Source of the DNA: an uncultured Collinsella sp.
Lineage (GTDB): Bacteria > Actinomycetota > Coriobacteriia > Coriobacteriales > Coriobacteriaceae
Direction of reading: 5' to 3'
NCBI GenBank assembly: GCA_900541125.1
Contig: UQIK01000003.1
Location: forward strand, 1 to 64,000
Length of the DNA: 64,000 bases
Numbering within the stretch: position 1 is the stretch's first letter; every line of letters starts with the position of its first letter. The notes beneath the pieces were generated by a model, which saw only the letters and a list, made by a program, of their open reading frames with translations, was not told the DNA's origin and made no database searches. The translations under genes were made by a program, and so were the position numbers. This document shows, piece by piece, positions 26,078-34,287 of this stretch.

Positions 26078-26368
26078 ATGTTCCAGGCTGGAGATGTCGT
26101 CGAGACCGATTTCGAAGGATTTCTGAAGCTGCTGCGTTCCAAGACGCGCGCTTTCGTGTCGATCAACGATCACGAGTACTACATCACGCACACCGATGGC
26201 TATTGGCGTGTTCAGGATTGCGAGGCCCTCAACGACAAGGGCCACTTTACTGACTGCTCCGAGCTGGTCAACACGGTCTGCGAGGTCGTCGAGCTGCCGT
26301 GGATTGCCGGCAAGAGCCTGCATGACAGCTTCTCGGGTGCTACGGTCTATGAGGCCGTCGCTGCTTAA
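26078..26368 (+). CDS. small hypothetical protein
   Basis: A 96-residue acidic protein with no recognised family. It begins MFQAGDVVETDFEGFLKLLR and contains NDHEYYITHTDGYWRVQDCE, a beta-strand-rich stretch, and three cysteines. There is no signal peptide or membrane segment, so it is probably cytoplasmic. The start at 26078 is supported by CCAGGAGG upstream, and a terminator follows. Codon use matches neighbouring genes, so it is likely real. Confidence 0.65.
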   Translation: MFQAGDVVETDFEGFLKLLRSKTRAFVSINDHEYYITHTDGYWRVQDCEALNDKGHFTDCSELVNTVCEVVELPWIAGKSLHDSFSGATVYEAVAA

Positions 26369-26394
26369 CAGCCAACACTCGATATTCTCTCGCA

Positions 26395-26430
26395 ACCGCC
26401 GGCGCCGCCCCCGCGCCGGCGGTCTTTTTT
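26395..26430 (+). terminator. terminator behind the small hypothetical gene
   Basis: ACCGCCGGCGC pairs with GCGCCGGCGGT and is followed by CTTTTTTG. Confidence 0.88.
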
Positions 26431-26481
26431 GTCGATATGCTTATGTAGAGCCGACCATAAACAACGAGCTTGTTGACGATA

Positions 26482-26531
26482 GTCAAAACTCGGACTAATG
26501 TAGAGATATTAATTGGTCAAAACTCGGACTA
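26482..26531 (+). promoter_or_regulatory. 16-bp direct repeat, probable MarR operator and promoter
   Basis: GTCAAAACTCGGACTA occurs at 26482-26497 and again at 26516-26531, exactly 34 bases apart. A possible -35 (TTGACG) lies at 26473-26478, so the copies would flank or overlap the promoter. The layout fits autoregulation of the MarR-ABC operon. Confidence 0.6.
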
Positions 26532-26547
26532 TCGAATGGTGGGAGAG

Positions 26548-27048
26548 ATGAATAGTGCAGTTAGCCCGGTCGATTTCGACCGGATGCTCAACGGGCTTGA
26601 CCGTATCTATTCGGAGTTCGCGCGCGCCTGCGGTCTTTCGGACTGCGCCTACTGGATGCTCGTCGACACGAGTGCGGCGGGCGGAAGCGTTGCCGTGAGT
26701 CGGCTGACGAGTGAATGGTTCTACAGCAAACAGACCATCAATTCGGCGATCAAGACGCTTAGGGCGCGAGGGCTTGCGACGTTGGAGTTTGCCGAGGGCA
26801 GTCGTAAGAACAAGGTTGTGCGACTGACCGAAGAAGGCGTGCAGTTTGCCAAGCGCTACGCGTTGCCGGCGCAAAAAGCCGAGCAACAGGCATTCGAGGC
26901 GCTCGAGCCGTGGGAACAGCGCGAGATCATGCGCTTGGTCGGTAAGTTCTCCCATGTTCTTAACGAAGAGTGCGAGGCATTTAAACGGCAAGTGGCCGCC
27001 GAGAACGAGGCTGACGATAAGGGCGAGGGGGACACATGCGACTCTTAA
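26548..27048 (+). CDS. MarR-family transcriptional regulator
   Basis: A 166-residue winged-helix regulator. The DNA-binding part includes VSRLTSEWFYSKQTINSAIKTL and the wing EFAEGSRKNKVVRLTEEG, followed by the dimerisation helices. The ATG at 26548 is preferred because it has GGTGGGAG upstream and lies downstream of the direct repeats; starts further upstream would place the repeats inside the gene. The next gene overlaps it by 13 bases, so it is co-transcribed with the ABC exporter pair, probably as its repressor that is released by a drug or toxic compound. Confidence 0.88.
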   Translation: MNSAVSPVDFDRMLNGLDRIYSEFARACGLSDCAYWMLVDTSAAGGSVAVSRLTSEWFYSKQTINSAIKTLRARGLATLEFAEGSRKNKVVRLTEEGVQFAKRYALPAQKAEQQAFEALEPWEQREIMRLVGKFSHVLNEECEAFKRQVAAENEADDKGEGDTCDS

Positions 27049-28772
27049 TGAGGTTTATGAGGCCGTACCGCGGTCTGATTGCGGTGACGCTGTTTGCGGT
27101 GCTGATAGATAACGTCGGTACGCTGTTGGTTCCCACGATGCTGGCGAACATGGTCAACACCGGTATTACCACGGGCGACATCGACTATATTTTACGCAAC
27201 GGCCTGTACATGCTTATCGCGACCGGCATGGCCAGCGGCGGCACGGTGTTGGGCTGCTATCTTTCGGCGCGCCTGGCCGCCAACGTGGCCTGCGATATCC
27301 GCAATGCCGTGTACGACAAGTCGCTCGAGCTGTCCGCCAGCGACTTTGAGCGCTTTGGCACGGGTTCGATGATCACGCGCTCACTCAACGACATCAACGT
27401 GATTCAGCAAGCTGTCCTTCAGACGATTCAGTTGGTGCTGCCGGTGCCGTTCTTGGCCGTGGCAGGCATCATTTTTGCTTGGTTCATCGATCCCGCCATG
27501 GGCACGCTGCTTGGTGTGGTCGTTGCGATCGTGCTGGTGGCGGCGGTCTTTACGGTGGCTAACGCAGCGCCGATCTTTATGCGCCTGCAGAGCTTTATCG
27601 ACCGCATGAACGTGGTGCTGCGCGAGAACATCGTGGGCGTGCGCGTCATCCGCGCATTTAACAAGGAGCGCCACGAGGAGCAGCGCCTGGACGAGGTGTT
27701 TAGCGATTACGCGGCCAACGCCATCAAGGTCAACCACCTGTTTGTGGGTCTCGACAGTTCCAGCTTCTTTTTGATGAATATCGCCGAGGTGGCGGTGCTG
27801 TGGGTGGGCGGCAACCGCGCGGGCGTCCACGCCATGCAAATCGGCAGCATCTCGGCCGTGTTGGAATACGCGATCTTGATCCTGTTCTTTGTGATGATGG
27901 CGCAGATGGTGATTCTGACGCTTCCGCGCGCTGCGGCGTGCCTCAACCGCGCGCAACAGGTGCTCGAAATCGAGCCGAGCATCGTGGACGGCAAGGCAAC
28001 GCTGGGCGACGGGGCGCCTGAGTCCGCAGATGGTGCCGACGCGGTTGCCGTGTTCGACCATATGTCGTTCCGTTTTGACGATGCCGACGAGGATACCCTG
28101 TGCGACCTGAGCTTTGCCTGTCGCCGTGGCCAGACCACGGCGATTGTAGGCTCAACGGGCTCGGGCAAGTCAACGGTGGCCAAGCTCTTGTTGCGTTTCC
28201 ACGATGCCACGAAGGGCGCCATTCGCCTGAACGGCGTTGACCTGCGCGACCTTTCGCAAGGTGAGATTCGCGGGCATATCGCTTACGTGCCGCAGAAGGC
28301 GTGGCTGTTCTCGGGTACGGTGGCGAGCAACCTGCGCTTTGGCAACGAGGGCGCGACCGAGGCTGACATGCTCCATGCGCTGGAGGTTGCCCAGAGCACC
28401 TTTGTGCTCGATCAGCCCCAGGGGCTCGATACTCCGGTATCCCAGGGCGGCACGAACTTCTCGGGCGGTCAGCGCCAGCGCCTGGCGATCGCCCGCGCAC
28501 TCATGAAGCATGCCGATCTATATATCTTCGATGACAGTTTTTCGGCCCTGGACTTTAAGACCGATGCCGCCCTGCGCCATGCGCTGCAGGACGAGACGCG
28601 CGATGCCGCGGTGCTCATCATCGCGCAACGTATCTCGACTATTTTGCATGCCGATCAGATCGTGGTGCTCAAAGACGGCGAGATCGTGGGCCTAGGCACG
28701 CACGACGAGCTCATGGAAACCTGCGAGGTGTACCGCGCTATCGCGGAATCGCAGATGAAGGGAGGTGAGTAG
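27036..28772 (+). CDS. ABC exporter half-transporter, degenerate-site subunit
   Basis: A 578-residue multidrug-type ABC protein with six membrane helices (about 1-310) and a nucleotide-binding domain (about 335-578). Walker A is GSTGSGKST (372-380) and the signature is FSGGQRQR. Walker B ends FDDS, with D500 where the catalytic glutamate should be, and the H-loop position is Gln (IAQRIST). This is the degenerate partner of a heterodimeric exporter such as BmrCD or TmrAB. The start is inside the MarR gene end, and the active-site partner follows directly. Confidence 0.92.
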   Translation: MRLLMRFMRPYRGLIAVTLFAVLIDNVGTLLVPTMLANMVNTGITTGDIDYILRNGLYMLIATGMASGGTVLGCYLSARLAANVACDIRNAVYDKSLELSASDFERFGTGSMITRSLNDINVIQQAVLQTIQLVLPVPFLAVAGIIFAWFIDPAMGTLLGVVVAIVLVAAVFTVANAAPIFMRLQSFIDRMNVVLRENIVGVRVIRAFNKERHEEQRLDEVFSDYAANAIKVNHLFVGLDSSSFFLMNIAEVAVLWVGGNRAGVHAMQIGSISAVLEYAILILFFVMMAQMVILTLPRAAACLNRAQQVLEIEPSIVDGKATLGDGAPESADGADAVAVFDHMSFRFDDADEDTLCDLSFACRRGQTTAIVGSTGSGKSTVAKLLLRFHDATKGAIRLNGVDLRDLSQGEIRGHIAYVPQKAWLFSGTVASNLRFGNEGATEADMLHALEVAQSTFVLDQPQGLDTPVSQGGTNFSGGQRQRLAIARALMKHADLYIFDDSFSALDFKTDAALRHALQDETRDAAVLIIAQRISTILHADQIVVLKDGEIVGLGTHDELMETCEVYRAIAESQMKGGE

Positions 28773-28773
28773 C

Positions 28774-30780
28774 ATGACCGAGGAGCTCAAGAAGCAGGGC
28801 GGCGTTGATGACGCCGCTGCCGCGGTACTGGTCGAGGAAACGGCTGCCGTGGCATCCGAGCTGGATGACGCCGCCAAGGCTGCAGCCGAGCGCGAGGCTC
28901 GCCGCCAAGCGCTCTACGAGGAAAACGAGCGCGCCGAGGACGAGCGCGCCCGCGCTGAGGCAGAGCGCATGCGCGATGTGGACGACGAGGACGAGGACGA
29001 GAAACCCCGCGACACCTGGGCGACGGTGCGCCGCCTGTGGAGCGAGGCTGCCGGCGACCATTGGCGCTTCTATATCGTGTTCGCGAGCATTGTGTTCTAT
29101 GCCATCTTTAACACCGCCGCGCCGGCATATAGCGCCCGCGTGATCGATGAGCTGTGGGGCCACATTCAGGTGGCGTTTGCCAACGATACCACCTTCAACA
29201 TCACCTGGGAGAACTGCGGCAGGACCATCTTCATCTACTTTATGATTTGGACGGCCGCTGCCTCGTTCTACGCGCTCCAGAGCTTTTTGATGTCGAGCGT
29301 CGCTGAGCGTCTCAATCTGCGCCTGCGCAACCGCATCGCGCAAAAGCTCAACCGTCTGCCGCTTGCCTTCTTTGACGCGCATCGTCCCGGTGAGGTCGTC
29401 AGCCGTGCGACCAACGACTTGGACAAGATGTCCGAGAGCATGCAGCGCGGCTTGCTGCAGCTTCTGGTGTCGATCGGTACCGTGGTGGGCGCTGTGATCG
29501 TGATGTTCGTGTTTAGCGTGCCGCTCACGCTCGTCTTTTTGTTCTTTATGACGCTGTCGCTGCTGGTGACGAAGGTCGTTTCGCGCCGCACGCACGATGT
29601 GACGGGCGAGCGCCAGGAGTGGGTGTCCAAGATTACGAGCGCGGTCGAGGAAGGCTATTCGGGCCGTTTGGTGATTCGCGCATTCAACCGCGAGCACCAG
29701 AGCTCTGCCGAGGTGCACCAGGCCTCGGGCGAGCTGGCGCGCGTGAGCACCAAGGCCGACTTTATGATCAATGCCGTCGGCCCCGCGGTGCGCTTTATCG
29801 GCCGTTTGGCGCAGATCGTTATTGCGCTTGTGGGCTGCAGCATGCTGGTTGCCGGTCACATGACCGTCGGCGTGTTCCAGGCGTTCTTCCAGTTTATTTA
29901 CGAGGCGTCCGAACCCATGACGCAGCTGTCGTTTACCTTTAACTCGCTGCAGAGCGCGCTGGCGAGTGCGGAGCGCGTGTTCGACCTGCTCGATGAGCCC
30001 GAGATGGAGGCCGATCCGCTGCCGGACGAGGCCGCCAAGCTGCCGGGTCGCGTTGAGGGTCGCGTCTCCTTTGAGCACGTGCGCTTTGGTTATTCGCCCG
30101 ACAAGCCGCTTATGCGCGACGTGTCGTTTACCGCCGAGCCGGGCCAGAAGATTGCCGTGGTGGGAACCACGGGCGCAGGCAAGACGACGCTCATCAACCT
30201 GCTCATGCGCTTCTACGAGATTGACGGCGGGCGTATTACGCTCGACGGCGTGGATACGAGCCGCATGGACCGCGGCGAGCTACGGCAGCAGTTTGGCATG
30301 GTGCTGCAGGACGCCTGGCTGTTCGATGGCACGATTGCCGAAAACATCGCCTACGGCTGTCCCGAGGCGACGCGTGAGGAGATCGTGGCGGCTGCGCGCG
30401 CCGCGCAGGTCGACTTCTTTGTGCGCACCATGCCGCAGGGCTACGACACGCGTGTGACTAACGATGCCGAGAGCATTAGTCAGGGCCAACGCCAGCTGCT
30501 GACCATTGCGCGCGTGCTGCTCAACAACCCGGCGATTCTCATCCTGGACGAGGCGACGTCGAGCGTGGATACGCGTACCGAGCTTGCCATCGGCCGTGCC
30601 ATGGACGCGCTTATGCGCGGGCGCACGAGCTTTGTGATCGCGCATCGCCTGTCGACGATCGTGGATGCCGACCTGATTCTGGTCATGGACCACGGCAACA
30701 TCATCGAGCAAGGCACGCATAAGGAGCTGCTCGCAGCCGAGGGTGCCTACGCCGACCTCTATCTGAGCCAGTTCGCATAA
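28774..30780 (+). CDS. ABC exporter half-transporter, catalytic subunit with charged N-terminal extension
   Basis: A 668-residue partner of the preceding gene. Residues 1-75 form a very acidic and alanine-rich, probably coiled-coil extension (AEREARRQALYEENERAEDE) not found in most homologues. The membrane domain spans about 90-400 and the nucleotide-binding domain 420-668. Walker A is GTTGAGKTT (464-472), and Walker B LDEA has the catalytic E593. The H-loop His is in VIAHRLST. The signature is ISQGQRQ rather than LSGGQ, as expected for the subunit that completes the degenerate site. GGGAGG precedes the ATG at 28774. Confidence 0.92.
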   Translation: MTEELKKQGGVDDAAAAVLVEETAAVASELDDAAKAAAEREARRQALYEENERAEDERARAEAERMRDVDDEDEDEKPRDTWATVRRLWSEAAGDHWRFYIVFASIVFYAIFNTAAPAYSARVIDELWGHIQVAFANDTTFNITWENCGRTIFIYFMIWTAAASFYALQSFLMSSVAERLNLRLRNRIAQKLNRLPLAFFDAHRPGEVVSRATNDLDKMSESMQRGLLQLLVSIGTVVGAVIVMFVFSVPLTLVFLFFMTLSLLVTKVVSRRTHDVTGERQEWVSKITSAVEEGYSGRLVIRAFNREHQSSAEVHQASGELARVSTKADFMINAVGPAVRFIGRLAQIVIALVGCSMLVAGHMTVGVFQAFFQFIYEASEPMTQLSFTFNSLQSALASAERVFDLLDEPEMEADPLPDEAAKLPGRVEGRVSFEHVRFGYSPDKPLMRDVSFTAEPGQKIAVVGTTGAGKTTLINLLMRFYEIDGGRITLDGVDTSRMDRGELRQQFGMVLQDAWLFDGTIAENIAYGCPEATREEIVAAARAAQVDFFVRTMPQGYDTRVTNDAESISQGQRQLLTIARVLLNNPAILILDEATSSVDTRTELAIGRAMDALMRGRTSFVIAHRLSTIVDADLILVMDHGNIIEQGTHKELLAAEGAYADLYLSQFA

Positions 30781-30781
30781 G

Positions 30782-30811
30782 GTGACAAAGGGACAGTCCC
30801 ACATGTCACAT
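30782..30811. repeat. palindrome with TGACA/TGTCA arms
   Basis: TGACA and TGTCA enclose AAGGGACAGTCCCACA, with GGGAC/GTCCC pairing inside. The relative at 60446-60480 also has GTGACA/TGTCAC arms. Confidence 0.6.
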
Positions 30812-30813
30812 CG

Positions 30814-30858
30814 AAAAAAGGCGCGCCGGGGATTGATCCCCTGGCGCGCCTTTTGCAT
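30814..30858. terminator. bidirectional terminator between the ABC and cysE genes
   Basis: A long hairpin: AAAAGGCGCGCC pairs with GGCGCGCCTTTT, with extra GGG/CCC pairing in the loop. A and T runs lie at both sides, so it works for both convergent genes. Confidence 0.88.
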
Positions 30859-30891
30859 CGGTGTCGATGTCGTTTTGTGCCGCTTGCGTTC

Positions 30892-31596
30892 CTAGCGTTC
30901 GTCCACGAGCTTTGCGACGAGGGCTTTGAGCTCGGCCACCTCTCGCTCGAGTTCTTTGACGCGGCGGGCGTTCTCGGTGATGCCTTGGCGGTTGAGGGCA
31001 CTCTGCTCGGCGGCGTCATCGGGCATGTACTCGCGGTGCTGCTTGGCATCGAAGCTCTCCTCGAACACGCGGCAGCCGTTGCGCTTGATGATGCGCCCGG
31101 GCACGCCAACGACGGTGCAGTTGTCGGGCACGTCCTTGACGACAACCGAGTTGCCGCCGATTTTGACGTTGTTGCCGATGCGAATGTTGCCGAGCACCTT
31201 GGCACCCGTGCCCACGGTGACGTTATCGCCGAGCGTTGGGTGGCGCTTGCCGGTCTCGTTGCCGGTGCCGCCGAGCGTAACGCCCTGGTAAAGCACGCAG
31301 TTGTCGCCCACGATGGTGGTTTCGCCGATGACAACGCCCATGGCGTGGTCGATAAAGAAATGCTTGCCGATCTGTGCGGCGGGATGAATCTCGACGCCGG
31401 TGATGTGGCGGGTGATTTGCGAGAGCACGCGGGCGAGCGAGCGATGACCGTGCTCCCAGAGCCAGTGCTCGGGCACGTGGTTCCACTTGGCGTGCAGGCC
31501 AGGATAGGAAAGGAAGATGACCAGACCGTTTTGCGCGGCGGGGTCCTGCGCTTGGACGGTCTTGATGTCCTCGCGAATGGTATTGATAAAGCTCAC
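30892..31596 (-). CDS. cysE: serine O-acetyltransferase
   Basis: A 234-residue enzyme that acetylates serine, the first step of cysteine synthesis. The N-terminal helical part is followed by the left-handed beta-helix of hexapeptide repeats (about 70-180), with HPAAQIGKHFFIDHAMGVVIG holding the catalytic Asp-His region and VLYQGVTLGGTG. The C-terminus (about 205-234) is a coiled coil, RRVKELEREVAELKALVAKL, uncommon in E. coli CysE and nearer to Gram-positive short forms. The GTG at 31596 has AGGGAGG upstream and begins right at the domain. No cysK gene is adjacent. Confidence 0.92.
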   Translation of the reverse strand: MSFINTIREDIKTVQAQDPAAQNGLVIFLSYPGLHAKWNHVPEHWLWEHGHRSLARVLSQITRHITGVEIHPAAQIGKHFFIDHAMGVVIGETTIVGDNCVLYQGVTLGGTGNETGKRHPTLGDNVTVGTGAKVLGNIRIGNNVKIGGNSVVVKDVPDNCTVVGVPGRIIKRNGCRVFEESFDAKQHREYMPDDAAEQSALNRQGITENARRVKELEREVAELKALVAKLVDER

Positions 31597-31819
31597 CGGC
31601 CGCCCTCCCTTAGCGCCATGGCAATGCGATTCAATAAAGTATAGCGATTCGCTAGGGATTAGGAAGGACAATCTTGGCGGCATTGCGCGACAGGTGTCAG
31701 TTATGCAAACTTGCTGGTAATGGAGTCATGCTTTTGTGGGGTTGCGCACGAGGGGACGCCGCAACCGTATACTGGTCAACTTGGACGTATCCGCGCCCAC
31801 AACTGAGAGGTTTTACTTC

Positions 31820-32467
31820 ATGGGTTTCATTAATTTTATTGCCGAGCTGCTCAAAGACCCGCGCACCGCGATCGCCAGCTGGATCGCCGCCGGCCCGCTT
31901 ATGGCCTACGGCTGTGTGTTCCTGATCATCTTTATCGAGACGGGCGTGGTGTTCTTCCCGTTCCTTCCCGGCGATTCGCTGCTGTTCGCCTCGGGTTTCT
32001 TTGCCCACAACGGTGGCTTTAACATCGTGGCTCTGCTGGCCGTCGCATGGGCTGCTGCCATCCTGGGTGACCAGTGCAACTTTATGATCGGTCACTTCTT
32101 TGGCAAAAAGATCATCGCTTCGGGCAAGGTCAAGGCCATGACGCCCGAGCGCATTAAAAAGTCCGAGGACTTCTTGGACAAGTGGGGCCACCTGGCTATT
32201 TTCCTCGGCCGTTTCTTCCCGTTTATCCGCACTTTTGTGCCCTTTATCGCCGGCATGGGCGGCATGCACTGGCGCAATTTTGTCATCTTTAACGTGCTGG
32301 GCGGCATTACCTGGTCGACGCTCTTTACACTGCTGGGCTACTTCTTTGGAGGCATCCCCTTTGTGCAGGAGCACTTTGAGCTGCTAATCGTTGGCATCGT
32401 TGCCGTGTCGATCATCCCGACCGTGGTCGGTCTGGTTAAGGCTAAGCTTGGCAAAAAGAACGCGTAG
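31820..32467 (+). CDS. DedA/SNARE-associated family membrane protein
   Basis: A 215-residue inner-membrane protein. It has the family motifs FFPFLPGDSLLFASGF and GRFFPFIRTFVPFIAGMGGM, with the proton-linked residues E and D in the first and the arginine in the second. There are about five or six membrane or re-entrant segments. DedA proteins flip lipid carriers such as undecaprenyl phosphate and phosphatidylethanolamine. The ATG at 31820 has GAGAGG nine bases upstream, and the shorter N-terminus fits the family. A terminator follows; the gene stands alone. Confidence 0.9.
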   Translation: MGFINFIAELLKDPRTAIASWIAAGPLMAYGCVFLIIFIETGVVFFPFLPGDSLLFASGFFAHNGGFNIVALLAVAWAAAILGDQCNFMIGHFFGKKIIASGKVKAMTPERIKKSEDFLDKWGHLAIFLGRFFPFIRTFVPFIAGMGGMHWRNFVIFNVLGGITWSTLFTLLGYFFGGIPFVQEHFELLIVGIVAVSIIPTVVGLVKAKLGKKNA

Positions 32468-32496
32468 CTCGAGCCAGCGCGCAAACTGTGCAGTTG

Positions 32497-32530
32497 AGGC
32501 CCGTCACCGCTTACGGTGACGGGCCTTTTT
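32497..32530 (+). terminator. terminator behind the DedA gene
   Basis: The perfect arms AGGCCCGTCACCG and CGGTGACGGGCCT are followed by TTTTG. Confidence 0.9.
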
Positions 32531-32549
32531 GCTTCGGGCAAATGAAAAT

Positions 32550-32567
32550 ACTTTACTTAGTTAAAGA
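32550..32567. promoter_or_regulatory. palindromic operator candidate upstream of ilvE
   Basis: CTTTACTTAGTTAAAG is 14 of 16 identical to the palindrome at 1832-1847 upstream of the amino-acid importer. A possible -10, TACAAT, lies at 32597-32602. The two sites suggest one amino-acid-responsive regulator. Confidence 0.45.
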
Positions 32568-32755
32568 AAAGCGTTTTATCAGACGCGTACGGGGAGTACA
32601 ATCTCGTGCATGCGAATCGACGTGCCATCGGCTTTGATGCTGTTCGCGTGTCCTGTCCGGCTCTACGCTCCGGGCGTGCGACGTTGCGACGCGGTCGGCC
32701 TCGGTCCTTGCGTGCGGGTTCGCGAGTATGCAACTGTGTATGTAAGGAGCGACAT

Positions 32756-33808
32756 ATGACTGTCGAGAAGAAGGATATCGATTGGGGTAGCCTCGGCTTT
32801 GGCTACATGAAGACCGATTACAGCTACGAGGCCCATTGGAAGGACGGCGAGTGGGACGAGGGCGGCCTGACCACCGACCACACCCTGCATGTCTCCGAGT
32901 GCGGCGGCATCTTCCATTACTGCCAGGAGGTCTTTGAGGGCCTGAAGGCCTACACCGCCGAGGACGGCAGCATCGTCTGCTTCCGTCCCGACATGAACGC
33001 CGAGCGCATGTACAACTCTGCGCAGCGCCTCGAGATGCCCCCGTTCCCCAAGGACAAGTTCGTTGAGGCCGTCAAGCAGGTCGTTTCTGCCAACGCCGCT
33101 TGGGTTCCGCCCTTCGGTTCCGGCGCGACCCTGTACGTGCGTCCGTTTATGATCGGCTCCGGTGACGTGATCGGCGTGGCTCCCGCTCCTGAGTACACGT
33201 TCCGCATTCTCGTGACCCCGGTCGGTCCGTACTTTAAGGGCGGCCTCAAGCCCGTCAAGCTGCGCGTTTCCGAGTACGACCGCGCCGCACCGCACGGCAC
33301 CGGCAATATCAAGGCCGGCCTCAACTACGCCATGTCCCTCAAGCCCACGATGGAGGCTCACCGCGAGGGCTATGCCGAGAACCTGTATCTCGACTCCGAG
33401 TCCCGCACCTATGTCGAGGAGACCGGTGGCGCCAACGTGCTGTTCGTGAAGGAGGACGGCACCCTCGTCGTTCCGCAGTCGCACACCGACTCCATCCTGC
33501 CCTCTATCACCCGTCGCTCGCTCGTTCAGGTCGCTCAGGACCTGGGCATGACCGTTGACCAGCGTCCCGTCGAGTGGGCCGAGGTCAAGGCCGGCACCTT
33601 TGTGGAGTGCGGCCTGTGCGGCACCGCTGCCGTCATCTCCCCGGTTGGCGAGATTGACAACAAGGTTTACGGCGCCGACGAGACCGTGACCTTCCCGGCT
33701 GGCTACACCGAGATCGGTCCTGTGATGAAGAAGCTCCGCGAGACCCTGACTGGTATCCAGTCCGGTGCTGTCGAGGATAAGCACAACTGGGTTTACACCG
33801 TCGCGTAA
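32756..33808 (+). CDS. ilvE: branched-chain amino-acid aminotransferase
   Basis: A 350-residue class IV (fold IV) PLP enzyme that interconverts leucine, isoleucine and valine with their keto acids. The PLP lysine is K186 in GTGNIKAGLNYA, as in the BCAT group. YVEETGGANVLFV and the CGTAAVISPVGEI region complete the active site. The length fits the long BCAT form (about 340-360), which begins MTVEKKDIDWGSLGFGYM. TAAGGAGC precedes the ATG at 32756. The leader of about 170 bases carries a palindrome shared with the amino-acid importer, pointing to common control. Confidence 0.94.
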   Translation: MTVEKKDIDWGSLGFGYMKTDYSYEAHWKDGEWDEGGLTTDHTLHVSECGGIFHYCQEVFEGLKAYTAEDGSIVCFRPDMNAERMYNSAQRLEMPPFPKDKFVEAVKQVVSANAAWVPPFGSGATLYVRPFMIGSGDVIGVAPAPEYTFRILVTPVGPYFKGGLKPVKLRVSEYDRAAPHGTGNIKAGLNYAMSLKPTMEAHREGYAENLYLDSESRTYVEETGGANVLFVKEDGTLVVPQSHTDSILPSITRRSLVQVAQDLGMTVDQRPVEWAEVKAGTFVECGLCGTAAVISPVGEIDNKVYGADETVTFPAGYTEIGPVMKKLRETLTGIQSGAVEDKHNWVYTVA

Positions 33809-33841
33809 GCTGCCTTGTATGTCCGGCCCGAGGGCAACCTA

Positions 33842-33932
33842 CCTTTCCGGCGCGTCCTCGGACATGAAAGAACCTCCGCTGCGCACTTCGTGCGGCGGAG
33901 GTTCTTTCGTCCTGCGGAGTGCGCCGGAAAGG
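33842..33932. terminator. nested hairpins behind ilvE
   Basis: The inner hairpin 33867-33907 has the arms AAAGAACCTCCGC and GCGGAGGTTCTTT, followed by CGT; it is the likely ilvE terminator. Outside it, CCTTTCCGGCGC (33842-33853) pairs with GCGCCGGAAAGG (33921-33932). The nested design is like that of 1637-1775. Confidence 0.7.
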
Positions 33933-33980
33933 AAGGCCGCGCTTTTGTTTTGGTTCGCGCCATGTGGGGGTGGTGGCGAC

Positions 33981-34181
33981 GTGCATTTTTGCGAGTATTC
34001 TGCAATCGAAGGCCCCTGCATACCGACCTCGGGCAAAAAATCGGGATTTCTCGATGTTTTCTACGAATGATGGGCGGGGTTATGGGCTGGCAGCGTTTGA
34101 TTTGCAGGGATATTCGCGGTCTTTGGCATTTATCGTGGCGCCCGAAGCTCTTGGTTATGTTGAATACTCCTAAAAATGCAC
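33981..34181. repeat. 201-bp segment bounded by 20-bp inverted repeats
   Basis: Positions 33981-34000 (GTGCATTTTT then GAGTATTC) and 34162-34181 (GAATACTC then AAAAATGCAC) are inverted copies with only a two-base central mismatch. The enclosed 160 bases have no convincing gene. It could be a miniature mobile element or a structured RNA. GGCG flanks both sides, too short to be a clear target duplication. Confidence 0.6.
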
Positions 34182-34204
34182 GGCGCTTAGAGGGGGACCT
34201 TCGC

Positions 34205-34251
34205 GAAAAAGGAAACCGCCCCGTCGAAGTATGCATTCGACGGAGCGGTTT
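34205..34251 (-). terminator. lemA terminator
   Basis: On the reverse strand the arms AAACCGC-CCGTCGAA and TTCGACGG-GCGGTTT form a hairpin followed by CCTTTTT. It lies 37 bases past the lemA stop. Confidence 0.8.
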
Positions 34252-34287
34252 ATACATTTGGCCGATTAAGGATGCGCTGTCAAACTA

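Noticed and set aside
32570..32755. A T-box or leader-peptide attenuator before ilvE
   Set aside because: No T-box sequence, specifier loop or run of Leu, Ile or Val codons followed by a terminator-antiterminator was found.
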